This document shows, piece after piece, positions 31,837-38,208 of a stretch of 38,208 bases of DNA (the stretch's first letter is position 1; each line of letters opens with the position of its first letter). Position numbers and translations under genes: made by a program. The DNA is taken from contig DATECU010000169.1 in the NCBI GenBank assembly GCA_035286745.1, forward strand, positions 1 through 38,208. Direction: 5' to 3'. The notes under the pieces were generated by a model, which saw only the letters and a program-made list of their open reading frames with translations, did no database searches and was not told where the DNA came from. Source of the stretch: DATECU01 sp035286745. GTDB lineage: Bacteria > Acidobacteriota > Vicinamibacteria > Fen-336.

Positions 31837-32415
31837 GTGACCTACGACGCGCACGAGACCGAGCGAATGCGGGCGCTGCACGGATGCCAGCTTGCGTCCT
31901 TCCGGCGCCGAGCGATAGCGTTCCTGATCGACCTCGGGATCGGGGCGGTTCTCTTCATGGTCATTGCCGCGACCTTGGTCTACGCGACCAGCGGGGCCGG
32001 CGGAGAAGTGAGGTTCACGGCGCCCGCCGCCAGGGCTGCGCAGTCTCGCAGCGATGTCACTAACGTCCAGTTGAAGTTCTTCAACAACTGGTACAGCGTG
32101 GTCTGGTGGGTGGTGTACTTCGGTCTGGGGACGTACTTCGGGAACGGGAGGACGCCCGGGAAGCGGCTTCTTCGGATCCGGGTTGTGTCGTTGGTCCGCG
32201 AGCGGCTGAGCCTCTGGCACGCCTTCGAGCGCGCCCTGGGCTACGGCGCCTCCGCGCTCGAGTTCGGCTTCGGTTTCGTGCAGTACTTCATCCACCCGAA
32301 TCGGCGGACGGTCCACGACCGCATCGCCGAGACCATCGTTATCGCGGATCCCAGTCGCCCCCCAGGCGCTGCCCGTGCCACCACGGATAACACGCTCTCG
32401 GTCAGGACTGGCTGA
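31837..32415 (+). CDS. RDD family membrane protein
   Basis: A 192-residue protein with the RDD pattern: LASFRRRAIAFLIDLGIGAVL (Arg and Asp near the first helix), then VVWWVVYFGLGTYFGNGRTPGKRLLRIRVV. The third part, FVQYFIHPNRRTVHDRIAET, carries the second Asp. Two or three membrane segments are visible. The role of RDD proteins is mostly unknown; some act in Na+(Li+)/H+ exchange. GTG 31837 was chosen because AGGGGTGG lies just before it; TTG 31810 and ATG 31867 are alternatives. A possible -10 (TACACT, 31732-31737) is about 100 bases upstream. No neighbour suggests a specific role. Confidence 0.82.
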   Translation: MTYDAHETERMRALHGCQLASFRRRAIAFLIDLGIGAVLFMVIAATLVYATSGAGGEVRFTAPAARAAQSRSDVTNVQLKFFNNWYSVVWWVVYFGLGTYFGNGRTPGKRLLRIRVVSLVRERLSLWHAFERALGYGASALEFGFGFVQYFIHPNRRTVHDRIAETIVIADPSRPPGAARATTDNTLSVRTG

Positions 32416-32745
32416 CACCAGAAAGCGGACGAGACCCAGCCGCCGGTGACGGGGGAGGCTGGGGCTGCCGTCGAAGCTCGCTGACTCCACGGGGGCTTGC
32501 CGCCGTCCATTCCAGCGTTCCAGCGTCGGACCGACCTTGCTGGGCTCCGTGAGAGTAGCCGGCACCAGCGGAAGAGGGTTAGTCGCAGTCGTATCAAGCG
32601 GCTGCGGGCATGGCGCGACCGCAGTATCGGTTGCGAGTGGACGAGATCAGGGTGTTCTATGACGTTTCGGAGAGCCGCGTCGAAGCCCTCGCCATCGTCT
32701 CGAAAGCCGCGGCGCGGTTTCCGTTCGTTGGCAGCGCCCGTGCGC
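32416..32745. other. Gap containing a broken toxin gene
   Basis: This 330-base gap has no intact gene. It carries the frameshifted RelE/ParE-like toxin listed next (from about 32533). The part from 32416 to 32532 shows nothing recognisable, and no antitoxin gene is found there. Confidence 0.55.
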
Positions 32746-32768
32746 CTACGGCTTCTGGCAGAAGGTGA
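32533..32768 (+). pseudogene. RelE/ParE-type toxin, frameshifted and internally deleted
   Basis: In frame one, residues DLAGLRESS then RHQRKRVSRSRIKRLRA (32533-32610) look like the N-terminal half of a RelE/ParE toxin with an internal deletion. From ATG 32610 the other frame reads MARPQYRLRVDEIRVFYDVS, then RVEALAIVSKAAA, matching the C-terminal beta-sheet (YRLRVGxIRVFYDV) of such toxins. One net base change near 32605-32610 would join the halves. The reading ends at TGA 32766-32768 within the convergent neighbour. No antitoxin gene is adjacent, so this is a dead remnant. Confidence 0.65.
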
Positions 32769-33462
32769 AGTGGCCCATGAAGGCGCGGAGGGCCTCTTCG
32801 TCGGCGGGGCTGCCGGTGAAGTCGACCGACGCCACCGGGGCTTCGGGGTCGGGGTCGGGTCCGAACCAGATGGCCATGCGCCGTCGCGACTCCGGAACGG
32901 CGCAGTCGATCAGCATCAGGGTGTTGATGCCGTCGGCGCGACCCTCGTTCATGTGGAGGCCGCCGCGCTGGGCCAAGTACATGAGGGTGTAGCCCTGCAT
33001 GGGGAGAACGCCGCGGCGGATCAGCTCCTTGGACTGGACGTGCACGCCGATGCCGCTCCTTCGGAGGATCGAGTCGTCGTTCGTCTTGCCCTCGAAGTAG
33101 TCGCGCAGGTCCTTGTGGTCGGAGCGGGGGTTCAGCAACTGGAAGTAGAGGAAGCCCCGGCGGTTGAAGCCGCGGACGCGCCCCTCGGTGTCAGGCTCGG
33201 CGTCGGAGAGCATGGCCATGTCCATCATCAGGGGGACGGACAGGCTGACCATCGGATGGTAGCCCTCGGGCAGTCGCTTGCAGCCCAGGATGGCCATTGT
33301 CTTGGCCTCGCGGGTCCTCGGGTCTTTCATGTCCGACTCGATTTGCTTCGCCCAGCGATAACCGAAGAAGCCGAGGCCGGCCACGGCGGCCACCGCCAAC
33401 ACGACGGCGCCCAGGCACCCGATCCCGACGTAGACCCAGGGGGACGTCTTCTTGCCGTTCAT
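32746..33462 (-). CDS. Single-pass membrane protein of unknown function
   Basis: A 238-residue protein. After a short cytoplasmic start (MNGKKTSPW) comes one membrane segment (VYVGIGCLGAVVLAVAAVAGLGFFGYRWA). A soluble domain of about 190 residues follows, probably outside the cytoplasm. Stretches such as LPEGYHPMVSLSVPLMMDMA and GRVRGFNRRGFLYFQLL look well ordered, but I do not recognise a family. ATG 33462 fits the membrane topology and has GTGGAGTGGG before it; the frame from 33543 adds 27 unstructured residues. The 3' end overlaps the RelE remnant on the other strand. Confidence 0.78.
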   Translation of the reverse strand: MNGKKTSPWVYVGIGCLGAVVLAVAAVAGLGFFGYRWAKQIESDMKDPRTREAKTMAILGCKRLPEGYHPMVSLSVPLMMDMAMLSDAEPDTEGRVRGFNRRGFLYFQLLNPRSDHKDLRDYFEGKTNDDSILRRSGIGVHVQSKELIRRGVLPMQGYTLMYLAQRGGLHMNEGRADGINTLMLIDCAVPESRRRMAIWFGPDPDPEAPVASVDFTGSPADEEALRAFMGHFTFCQKP

Positions 33463-33711
33463 CGCCCACTCCACGGGGCGGGCGCGCCCTGACGGGCGTC
33501 CGTTGCCCCCATCGCCCGTGGAGGATAGCACGGTCGTGAACACTCCCTGCGCTTTCTACGCCTAACGCGCAGGCCATCCACCGCATCGCTCTCAGGAGGC
33601 TGCGCTGGTCCATCCGCAAGAGTCCTTGGTTCGGAAGTGGGGGAACCAGCCAGGCCGGACCTGATTCGGGAGCGCGACCACACCGGCGGTTACCGGATCC
33701 AGAGGGCGCGC

Positions 33712-33717
33712 TACAAT
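33712..33717 (+). promoter_or_regulatory. Possible -10 hexamer close to the start codon
   Basis: TACAAT within GCGCTACAATCGCGG ends 8 bases before the ATG at 33726. It matches 5 of 6 consensus bases. Transcription from it would give a leaderless or nearly leaderless message. Confidence 0.4.
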
Positions 33718-33725
33718 CGCGGGGA

Positions 33726-34094
33726 ATGAAGCCGCTCAAGACCCTCGCGGAGACCGCCTCCGAGTTGCGCGCACCGCTCTCGCTGGTGCTCAAGTCGGAG
33801 CTGGGGCGTGAGGTGTTGAGGAACACGTCGGCTGTTCCCGGGCTGGTGCTTCAGGGTGGTGGCGCAGTGCGTCATGTGTTCGGATCACCGCGATACTCGG
33901 CCGACCTGGACTTCGCCCAGCAGCCGGACCTCGATGAGGAGCGACTTGGGGCGGCCCTCTCGGCCGCGGCGGCCGAAGCCGGCAAGGCCCGGGGCGAGCT
34001 GCGTGACGTTCTGCCCCGGCCGCATCTCGACGGCTTCGACTCCATGCGTGCCATTCGTGAGGTGAAGGCGCTCTACGACGCGTTGCTGCCATGA
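33726..34094 (+). CDS. Short nucleotidyltransferase, AbiEii-like toxin core
   Basis: A 122-residue protein. VLQGGGAVRHVFGSPRYSADLDFAQQ fits the AbiEii/toxin nucleotidyltransferase signature GG-G-x-RxSxDLDF, with both metal-binding Asp residues kept (D60 and D62). AbiEii toxins are usually 200-300 residues; here only the catalytic core and a short helix are present, so the C-terminal helical domain is missing. Its stop overlaps the next gene's start as ATGA, so translation is coupled. In the AbiE type IV toxin-antitoxin system the toxin nucleotidyltransferase normally comes second; here it comes first. It may be a minimal active enzyme or a truncated remnant. Confidence 0.78.
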   Translation: MKPLKTLAETASELRAPLSLVLKSELGREVLRNTSAVPGLVLQGGGAVRHVFGSPRYSADLDFAQQPDLDEERLGAALSAAAAEAGKARGELRDVLPRPHLDGFDSMRAIREVKALYDALLP

Positions 34095-34552
34095 CGCGGC
34101 TCGCCGATGAGCTGTGGAATCGAGGTCAACCCGTCGGATACGTGTCCTTTCTGGCGGCTCTCGTCCACCACGGCGTGATCGTGGAGGGCGTCACCTCGGT
34201 TCAGGTGGCGAGCCTCGACCGCGCCGGTCGGGTGGACGCGGGTGGGGTGCCCGTCGAGTACCACCTGCTTCCCCGGGACCTCTGGTTCGGATACGGCATC
34301 GGAATGTTCGAGGGGGAGCGGGTGCCGGTGGCGACGCCGGAGAAGGCGCTTCTCGACTGGTGCTGGCTCGCCGAGGAAACGGGCCTGGACCCGCGCCTGG
34401 ACGAGATGGAGTGGGACACCCTCGACGTGGAAGAGCTCGACCGCCTGGCGACCGAGACCGGCGTGTTGTACCGCTCGATGCTGCCCCTGGGACCAGCCTC
34501 ACACCACGACCAGGCGCGGCTCCGCGCGGAGGCCATCGCGCGCCTGCGGTAG
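34091..34552 (+). CDS. AbiEi-like antitoxin lacking the N-terminal winged helix
   Basis: A 153-residue protein. PVGYVSFLAALVHHGVIVEG, then YHLLPRDLWFGYG and VPVATPEKALLDWCWLAEE, matches the C-terminal domain of AbiEi-type antitoxins (COG5340-like). The usual first 60-70 residues, a winged helix that binds the operon's own promoter, are absent. ATG 34091 overlaps the toxin-like gene's stop by 4 bases (ATGA). Without the DNA-binding part it could still counter the toxin, since the C-terminal domain is reported to do this in AbiE systems, but it should not autoregulate. Identity is good; function in this form is inferred. Confidence 0.75.
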   Translation: MTRLADELWNRGQPVGYVSFLAALVHHGVIVEGVTSVQVASLDRAGRVDAGGVPVEYHLLPRDLWFGYGIGMFEGERVPVATPEKALLDWCWLAEETGLDPRLDEMEWDTLDVEELDRLATETGVLYRSMLPLGPASHHDQARLRAEAIARLR

Positions 34553-34649
34553 AGCCGGGGAAGCGTGCTCGACGCCCCGACACCCGAACCGCGGAGGCAA
34601 CTGGCGCGGCGGCCGCTTTCGCGATAGAACTGCGCCCACGGGGGCAATC

Positions 34650-34664
34650 GTCATCATTGATGAC
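34650..34664 (+). promoter_or_regulatory. Palindrome just upstream of the M13 peptidase gene
   Basis: GTCATCA-T-TGATGAC is a perfect 7-base inverted repeat with a 1-base centre, ending 11 bases before the ATG at 34676. It could be an operator or a small hairpin over the ribosome-binding region. Confidence 0.35.
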
Positions 34665-34675
34665 AGAGGCGAGCG

Positions 34676-36760
34676 ATGAGAAAGCAGCTTGGGTGTCTGA
34701 TTCTCTTGGCGTGCGCGGTGACGGCGACGGGGCAGGACGTTGCGGGTTCCTGTTCGGTCGAGGCTGAGCAGAAGGCATCGACCGCCCCCAAGCCTCCGGG
34801 GACGTTCGACATCGGCGCTCTGGACAAGACGGTGGATCCTTGCGTCGACTTCTACCAGTTCGCCTGCGGCGGCTGGCGCAAGGCCAACCCGATCCCTGCC
34901 GACCAGACTCGCTGGGGCCGCTTCAACGAGCTGGCGGAGCGCAACCGCGAGGCGCTGCACGAGATCCTGGAGCAGGTGAAGGACCCGGCCGACCGGCGCT
35001 CACCTATCGAGTCCAAGGTCGGCGACTACTACGCAGCCTGCATGGATGAGTCCGGCATCGAGAAGCAGGGCACCAAGCCGATCGAGTCCTTCCTCGCTCG
35101 CGTCGCTGCTGTCGACTCCAAGGCCGCCCTGTTCCGGCTCCTTGGCGAGCACGAGGCGCAGGCCCTGCCGGCGCTCTTCCGCTTCGGTGCCGCCCCCAAC
35201 CTGCACGACTCTCGGGAGACCATTGCGAACGTCGGCCAGGGCGGCCTTGGCCTGCCCGACCGCGAGGACTACCTCAAGGACGATCCGAAGTCGAAGGAGA
35301 AGCGCGAGAAGTACCTCGAGCACGTGACCCGCATGTTGACGTTGATCGGCGAGGGCGCTGACCAGGCCAAGGCGTCCGCCCAGACCGTCCTGCGCATCGA
35401 GACCGAGCTCGCTAGCGCGCACCTGAGTCGCGTGGACATGCGCGACCCCAAGAACCGCGACAACCCCATGACGGTGGGGGATCTCCAGAAGCTGGCGCCG
35501 GCCTTCGAGTGGAGAGAGTACTTCGCCGCCAGTGGCGCTCCCTCGTTTTCGAACCTGAACGTGAGCAGCAAGAAGTACTTCGCGGAGTTCAACCCCCTGG
35601 TCGAGAAGACCCCCATCGCGGACTGGAAGACCTATCTGAAGTGGCACCTCGTCAACGCCACCGCTCCCTACCTGGGCGCCGCCTTCGTCCAGGAGGACTT
35701 CCGCTTCAACCGCGCCTATCTTCAAGGGGCGAAGGAGATGGAACCGCGCTGGAAGCGTTGTGTGCAGGCGACCGACCGTGCGCTCGGCGATGCGCTCGGC
35801 CAGCTCTACGTGGAGAAGACGTTCGGCTCCGAGGGCAAGCTGCGCATGCGTTCCATGATCGAGGCCATCACGGCCGCCCTGCGGGAGGACATCGAGGGGC
35901 TGCCCTGGATGACGCCGGAAACCAAGGCCAAGGCGCTCACCAAGCTGGCCGCGTTCAACGCTCACAAGGTCGGCTACCCGGAAAAGTGGAAGGACTACGC
36001 ATCGGTCGCGGTGCGGCGCGACGACTACTTCGGCAACTCGCGGCGGGCCCGGGTGTTCGAGATCAAGCGCGACCATGCCCGCATCGACAAGCCCACGGAC
36101 CGCACCCTGTGGGGCATGACGCCGCCGACCGTGAACGCCTACTACAACGCCGCCAACAACGAGATCGTGTTCCCCGCCGGCATCTTGCAGCCCCCCTTCT
36201 TCGACCGAGCCATCGACGATGCGGTGAACTTCGGCGGCATCGGTGTCGTGATCGGTCACGAGTACACGCACGGCTTCGACGACCAGGGGAGCAAGTTCGA
36301 CGCCCAGGGCAACCTTGAGAACTGGTGGTCAGCGGACGACCTCAAGGCCTTCGGGGAGCGCACCGAGTGCGTCGCCAAGGAGTACGACGGGTTCGTGAGC
36401 GTGAAGGACGCGACGAGCGGAGACGTGCACTTGAACGGGAAGCTGACCCTGGGCGAAAACACGGCCGACAACGGCGGCCTGCGCGTCGCCTACATGGCGC
36501 TGCAGAAGGCCCTGGCCGGCAAGACGCGAGCCCAGATCGACGGCTACACGCCCGAGCAGCGGTTCTTCCTGGGCTTCGCCAACGTTTGGTGCCAGAACGT
36601 GACCGAGCAGGCGGCGCGGCAGCTCGCCCAGACCGACTCCCACTCGCCGGGCGAGTTCCGGACCAACGGCAGCGTGTCCAACATGCCGGAGTTCTGGCAG
36701 GCGTTCGGCTGCAAGGCCGGCCAACCGATGGTGCGGGCGAACGCCTGCCGCGTGTGGTGA
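34676..36760 (+). CDS. M13 family metallopeptidase (neprilysin-like)
   Basis: A 694-residue zinc peptidase with an exported N-terminus (MRKQLGCLILLACAVTA). The N-terminal M13 domain starts at DPCVDFYQFACGGWRKANPI. The catalytic part has NAYYNAANNEIVFPAGIL, the zinc motif HEYTH (528-532) with catalytic Glu529, and the third ligand E594 in LGENTADNGG. It ends CRVW, the family's conserved C-terminus. M13 enzymes cut peptides of limited size outside the cytoplasm or at the surface. All key residues are present. The ABC transporter ATPase gene starts 7 bases downstream, so the peptidase may be cotranscribed with a transport system. Confidence 0.95.
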   Translation: MRKQLGCLILLACAVTATGQDVAGSCSVEAEQKASTAPKPPGTFDIGALDKTVDPCVDFYQFACGGWRKANPIPADQTRWGRFNELAERNREALHEILEQVKDPADRRSPIESKVGDYYAACMDESGIEKQGTKPIESFLARVAAVDSKAALFRLLGEHEAQALPALFRFGAAPNLHDSRETIANVGQGGLGLPDREDYLKDDPKSKEKREKYLEHVTRMLTLIGEGADQAKASAQTVLRIETELASAHLSRVDMRDPKNRDNPMTVGDLQKLAPAFEWREYFAASGAPSFSNLNVSSKKYFAEFNPLVEKTPIADWKTYLKWHLVNATAPYLGAAFVQEDFRFNRAYLQGAKEMEPRWKRCVQATDRALGDALGQLYVEKTFGSEGKLRMRSMIEAITAALREDIEGLPWMTPETKAKALTKLAAFNAHKVGYPEKWKDYASVAVRRDDYFGNSRRARVFEIKRDHARIDKPTDRTLWGMTPPTVNAYYNAANNEIVFPAGILQPPFFDRAIDDAVNFGGIGVVIGHEYTHGFDDQGSKFDAQGNLENWWSADDLKAFGERTECVAKEYDGFVSVKDATSGDVHLNGKLTLGENTADNGGLRVAYMALQKALAGKTRAQIDGYTPEQRFFLGFANVWCQNVTEQAARQLAQTDSHSPGEFRTNGSVSNMPEFWQAFGCKAGQPMVRANACRVW

Positions 36761-36767
36761 CGGCGCC

Positions 36768-37538
36768 TTGATCTCGCTTCGACAGCTCACTAAATCGTTC
36801 GGTGCGCAGACCGCGGTCGATGGACTGAGCTTCGAGGTTGCCGCCGGTCAGATCGTCGGGTTTCTCGGTCCCAACGGGGCCGGCAAGACGACGACCCTGA
36901 AGATGTTGACCGGCATGCTGGAGCCGTCCTCCGGCACCGCCACCGTCTGTGGGTTCGACCTGCGCCGGGAGCCGATCGAGATCAAGCGCCGGGTCGGTCT
37001 GGTGCCCGAGTCGGGAGCCGTGTTCGAATCCCTGACCGGCCTCGAGTACTTGGAGATGGTGGCGTCGCTCTACGGCATCCCGGGCGACGCCGCTCTCGAT
37101 CGGATCAAGCAGTTCATCTCGTTCTTCGATCTGGGTTTCGGGACGCTGACCGACAAGCTGCTGGGGGCCTACTCCAAGGGAATGCGCCGCAAGGTGGTGA
37201 TCACGGCAGCGTTGCTCCACAACCCGCCAGTCGTCTTCTTCGACGAACCGCTGGACGGCCTCGACGCCAACGCCGCGGTGGGCTTCAAGGCTCTCATCCA
37301 GACGCTGGCCCGCGAAGGCAAGACGATTGTCTACAGCTCCCATATCTTGGACGTGGTCGAGCGCGTGTGCGATCGCGTCATCATCATCGACAAGGGCAAG
37401 TTGCTGGTGGATGGCAGGCCCGACGAGCTGGTCGCGGCCGGGGGCGCGGCCACGCTCGAAGGGCTGTTCACGCAACTCACCGGCGGCGGCGAAATCGCAA
37501 GGCGCGCGGCGGACTTCGCCAGGACGTTTCGTCCGTGA
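36768..37538 (+). CDS. ABC transporter ATP-binding protein
   Basis: A 256-residue ATPase: Walker A GPNGAGKTT, ABC signature YSKGMRRKV (a variant of LSGGQ), Walker B VVFFDEPLDGLD and a switch His in YSSHILDVVE. The Q-loop position appears as VGLVPESGAVF with Glu rather than the usual Gln, as in some ABC-2 type exporters. The start is TTG 36768, 7 bases after the peptidase stop; no strong ribosome-binding site is seen, so coupling is likely. Its stop overlaps the permease start (GTGA). It should energise the adjacent permease; the substrate is unknown. Confidence 0.93.
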   Translation: MISLRQLTKSFGAQTAVDGLSFEVAAGQIVGFLGPNGAGKTTTLKMLTGMLEPSSGTATVCGFDLRREPIEIKRRVGLVPESGAVFESLTGLEYLEMVASLYGIPGDAALDRIKQFISFFDLGFGTLTDKLLGAYSKGMRRKVVITAALLHNPPVVFFDEPLDGLDANAAVGFKALIQTLAREGKTIVYSSHILDVVERVCDRVIIIDKGKLLVDGRPDELVAAGGAATLEGLFTQLTGGGEIARRAADFARTFRP

Positions 37539-38208
37539 GTCGGCCGCCGGCTGCTCCCACCGAACGGACGCTGCGCCGGCTGTTCCTCACCCTGTTTCTC
37601 CGCGGGCGCACCTCGCGAGGGACCCGGAAGGACTCTGCCCCTTCCTCGGTCGGCTCCAAGCTCCTCGGCACCTTGGCGATCTACGGCCTAATGGGCGGGC
37701 TCGCGCTCATGTTCGTGGGGCAGACGGTCTTCGCGCTGTCGGTCTACCTGCACGGCATGACCTTCGTCTTCATCGGCATGTTCGTCGCGGCGTCTTCGGG
37801 TGAGGTGCTCTTCAACAAGGAGGAGGCCGACATCCTGCTGCACCGGCCGGTGACGCCCCGCGCGCTCCTGCGGGCGAAGGTCGGGGTCCTGGTGCGGGTG
37901 TCGCTCTGGCTGGCGGGTGCCTTCAACGCCGTCGGCCTGGTCGTCGGTGCTTTCTCAGCCGGAGCGGCCGTTTGGTATCCGCTCGTCCACGCCGTCTCGA
38001 CCGCGCTCGAAGCGCTGTTCTGCACGGCGCTGGTCGTCGTCGTGTATCAACTCTGCCTTCGCTGGTTCGGTCGCGAGCGTCTGGACGGAGTGATGACCAC
38101 GGCCCAGGTGACGATCGCGGTGGCCGTGGTTCTGAGTGGGCAGCTCGTGCCTCGAATGACCCGACCCTTGCAGGGGAGGCCGGCTCTCCGAGCAGACGCC
38201 TGGTGGAT
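37535..38208 (+). CDS. ABC transporter permease, 5' part (cut by window end)
   Basis: The frame opens at GTG 37535, overlapping the ATPase stop as GTGA, and stays open to the window end (224 codons). After a basic, soluble start (LRRLFLTLFLRGRTSRG) come several hydrophobic segments: LAIYGLMGGLALMFVG, GMTFVFIGMFVAASSG, VSLWLAGAFNAVGLVVGAF and ALFCTALVVVVYQL. The FNKEEADILLHRPVTPRALL loop is typical of ABC-2 type permeases and probably contacts the ATPase. Only the 5' part is visible. Confidence 0.85.
   Translation, partial: MSRPPAAPTERTLRRLFLTLFLRGRTSRGTRKDSAPSSVGSKLLGTLAIYGLMGGLALMFVGQTVFALSVYLHGMTFVFIGMFVAASSGEVLFNKEEADILLHRPVTPRALLRAKVGVLVRVSLWLAGAFNAVGLVVGAFSAGAAVWYPLVHAVSTALEALFCTALVVVVYQLCLRWFGRERLDGVMTTAQVTIAVAVVLSGQLVPRMTRPLQGRPALRADAWW

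Noticed and set aside
1..38208. CRISPR array, prophage or complete insertion sequence
   Set aside because: No regularly spaced repeats, no phage structural or integrase genes and no full transposase were found; the only mobile trace is the IS110-like stub.

Overview
The window is high-GC, gene-dense chromosomal DNA. The organism is probably an acidobacterium (Acidobacteriota) or a similar soil or sediment bacterium. This is an inference from gene content: an Oar-like TonB-dependent receptor with an N-terminal carboxypeptidase-regulatory-like domain, a secreted protein ending in IFIDGFD beside a multihaem cytochrome, an M13 peptidase, sigma-54 and hybrid-kinase regulation, and several toxin-antitoxin cassettes. 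No rRNA, tRNA, CRISPR array or phage module was seen.

Layout. 1-1027: the end of a sigma-54 activator and an acyl-CoA-binding protein. 1028-1355: non-coding, with an inverted repeat. 1356-6877: an 894-residue beta-propeller-like protein and a seven-TM hybrid histidine kinase. 6900-7557 (minus): a VapBC pair. 7732-8583: TonB. 8779-12558: a secreted IDGFD-tail protein and a five-CxxCH cytochrome, probably one operon. 12651-13347: a second VapBC pair (AbrB type). 13481-16492: a TonB-dependent receptor ending at a strong hairpin. 16577-19304: a DCC-family protein, an unknown membrane-anchored protein and an exported dienelactone-hydrolase-like enzyme with a good sigma-70 promoter. 19344-28946 (minus): a two-gene operon of an acyl-CoA dehydrogenase and a 2650-residue fatty-acid/polyketide synthase. 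29369-31244: a nucleotidyltransferase-like protein and a saccharopine-dehydrogenase-like oxidoreductase. 31245-34552: a patchwork of an IS110-like transposase stub, unidentified broken fragments, an RDD protein, a frameshifted RelE/ParE toxin, a membrane-anchored unknown and a small AbiE-like pair in inverted order. 34676-38208: an M13 peptidase followed by an ABC ATPase and a permease cut by the window end.

The most interesting locus is the minus-strand lipid/polyketide operon. One polypeptide reads KS-AT-KS-ACP-ACP-KR-DH, and an acyl-CoA dehydrogenase is encoded just upstream with the next Shine-Dalgarno overlapping its stop codon. Both ketosynthases keep a Cys-His-His triad. Both carrier domains have threonine where the phosphopantetheine serine is expected, and contain no serine at all. 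There is no enoyl reductase domain, no phosphopantetheinyl transferase and no thioesterase in the window. The operon looks like a compact relative of polyunsaturated fatty acid (Pfa-type) synthases making an unknown lipid. The other systems (two VapBC, an AbiE-like pair, a degraded RelE, a lone nucleotidyltransferase) make the window rich in toxin-antitoxin material, much of it decayed or rearranged.
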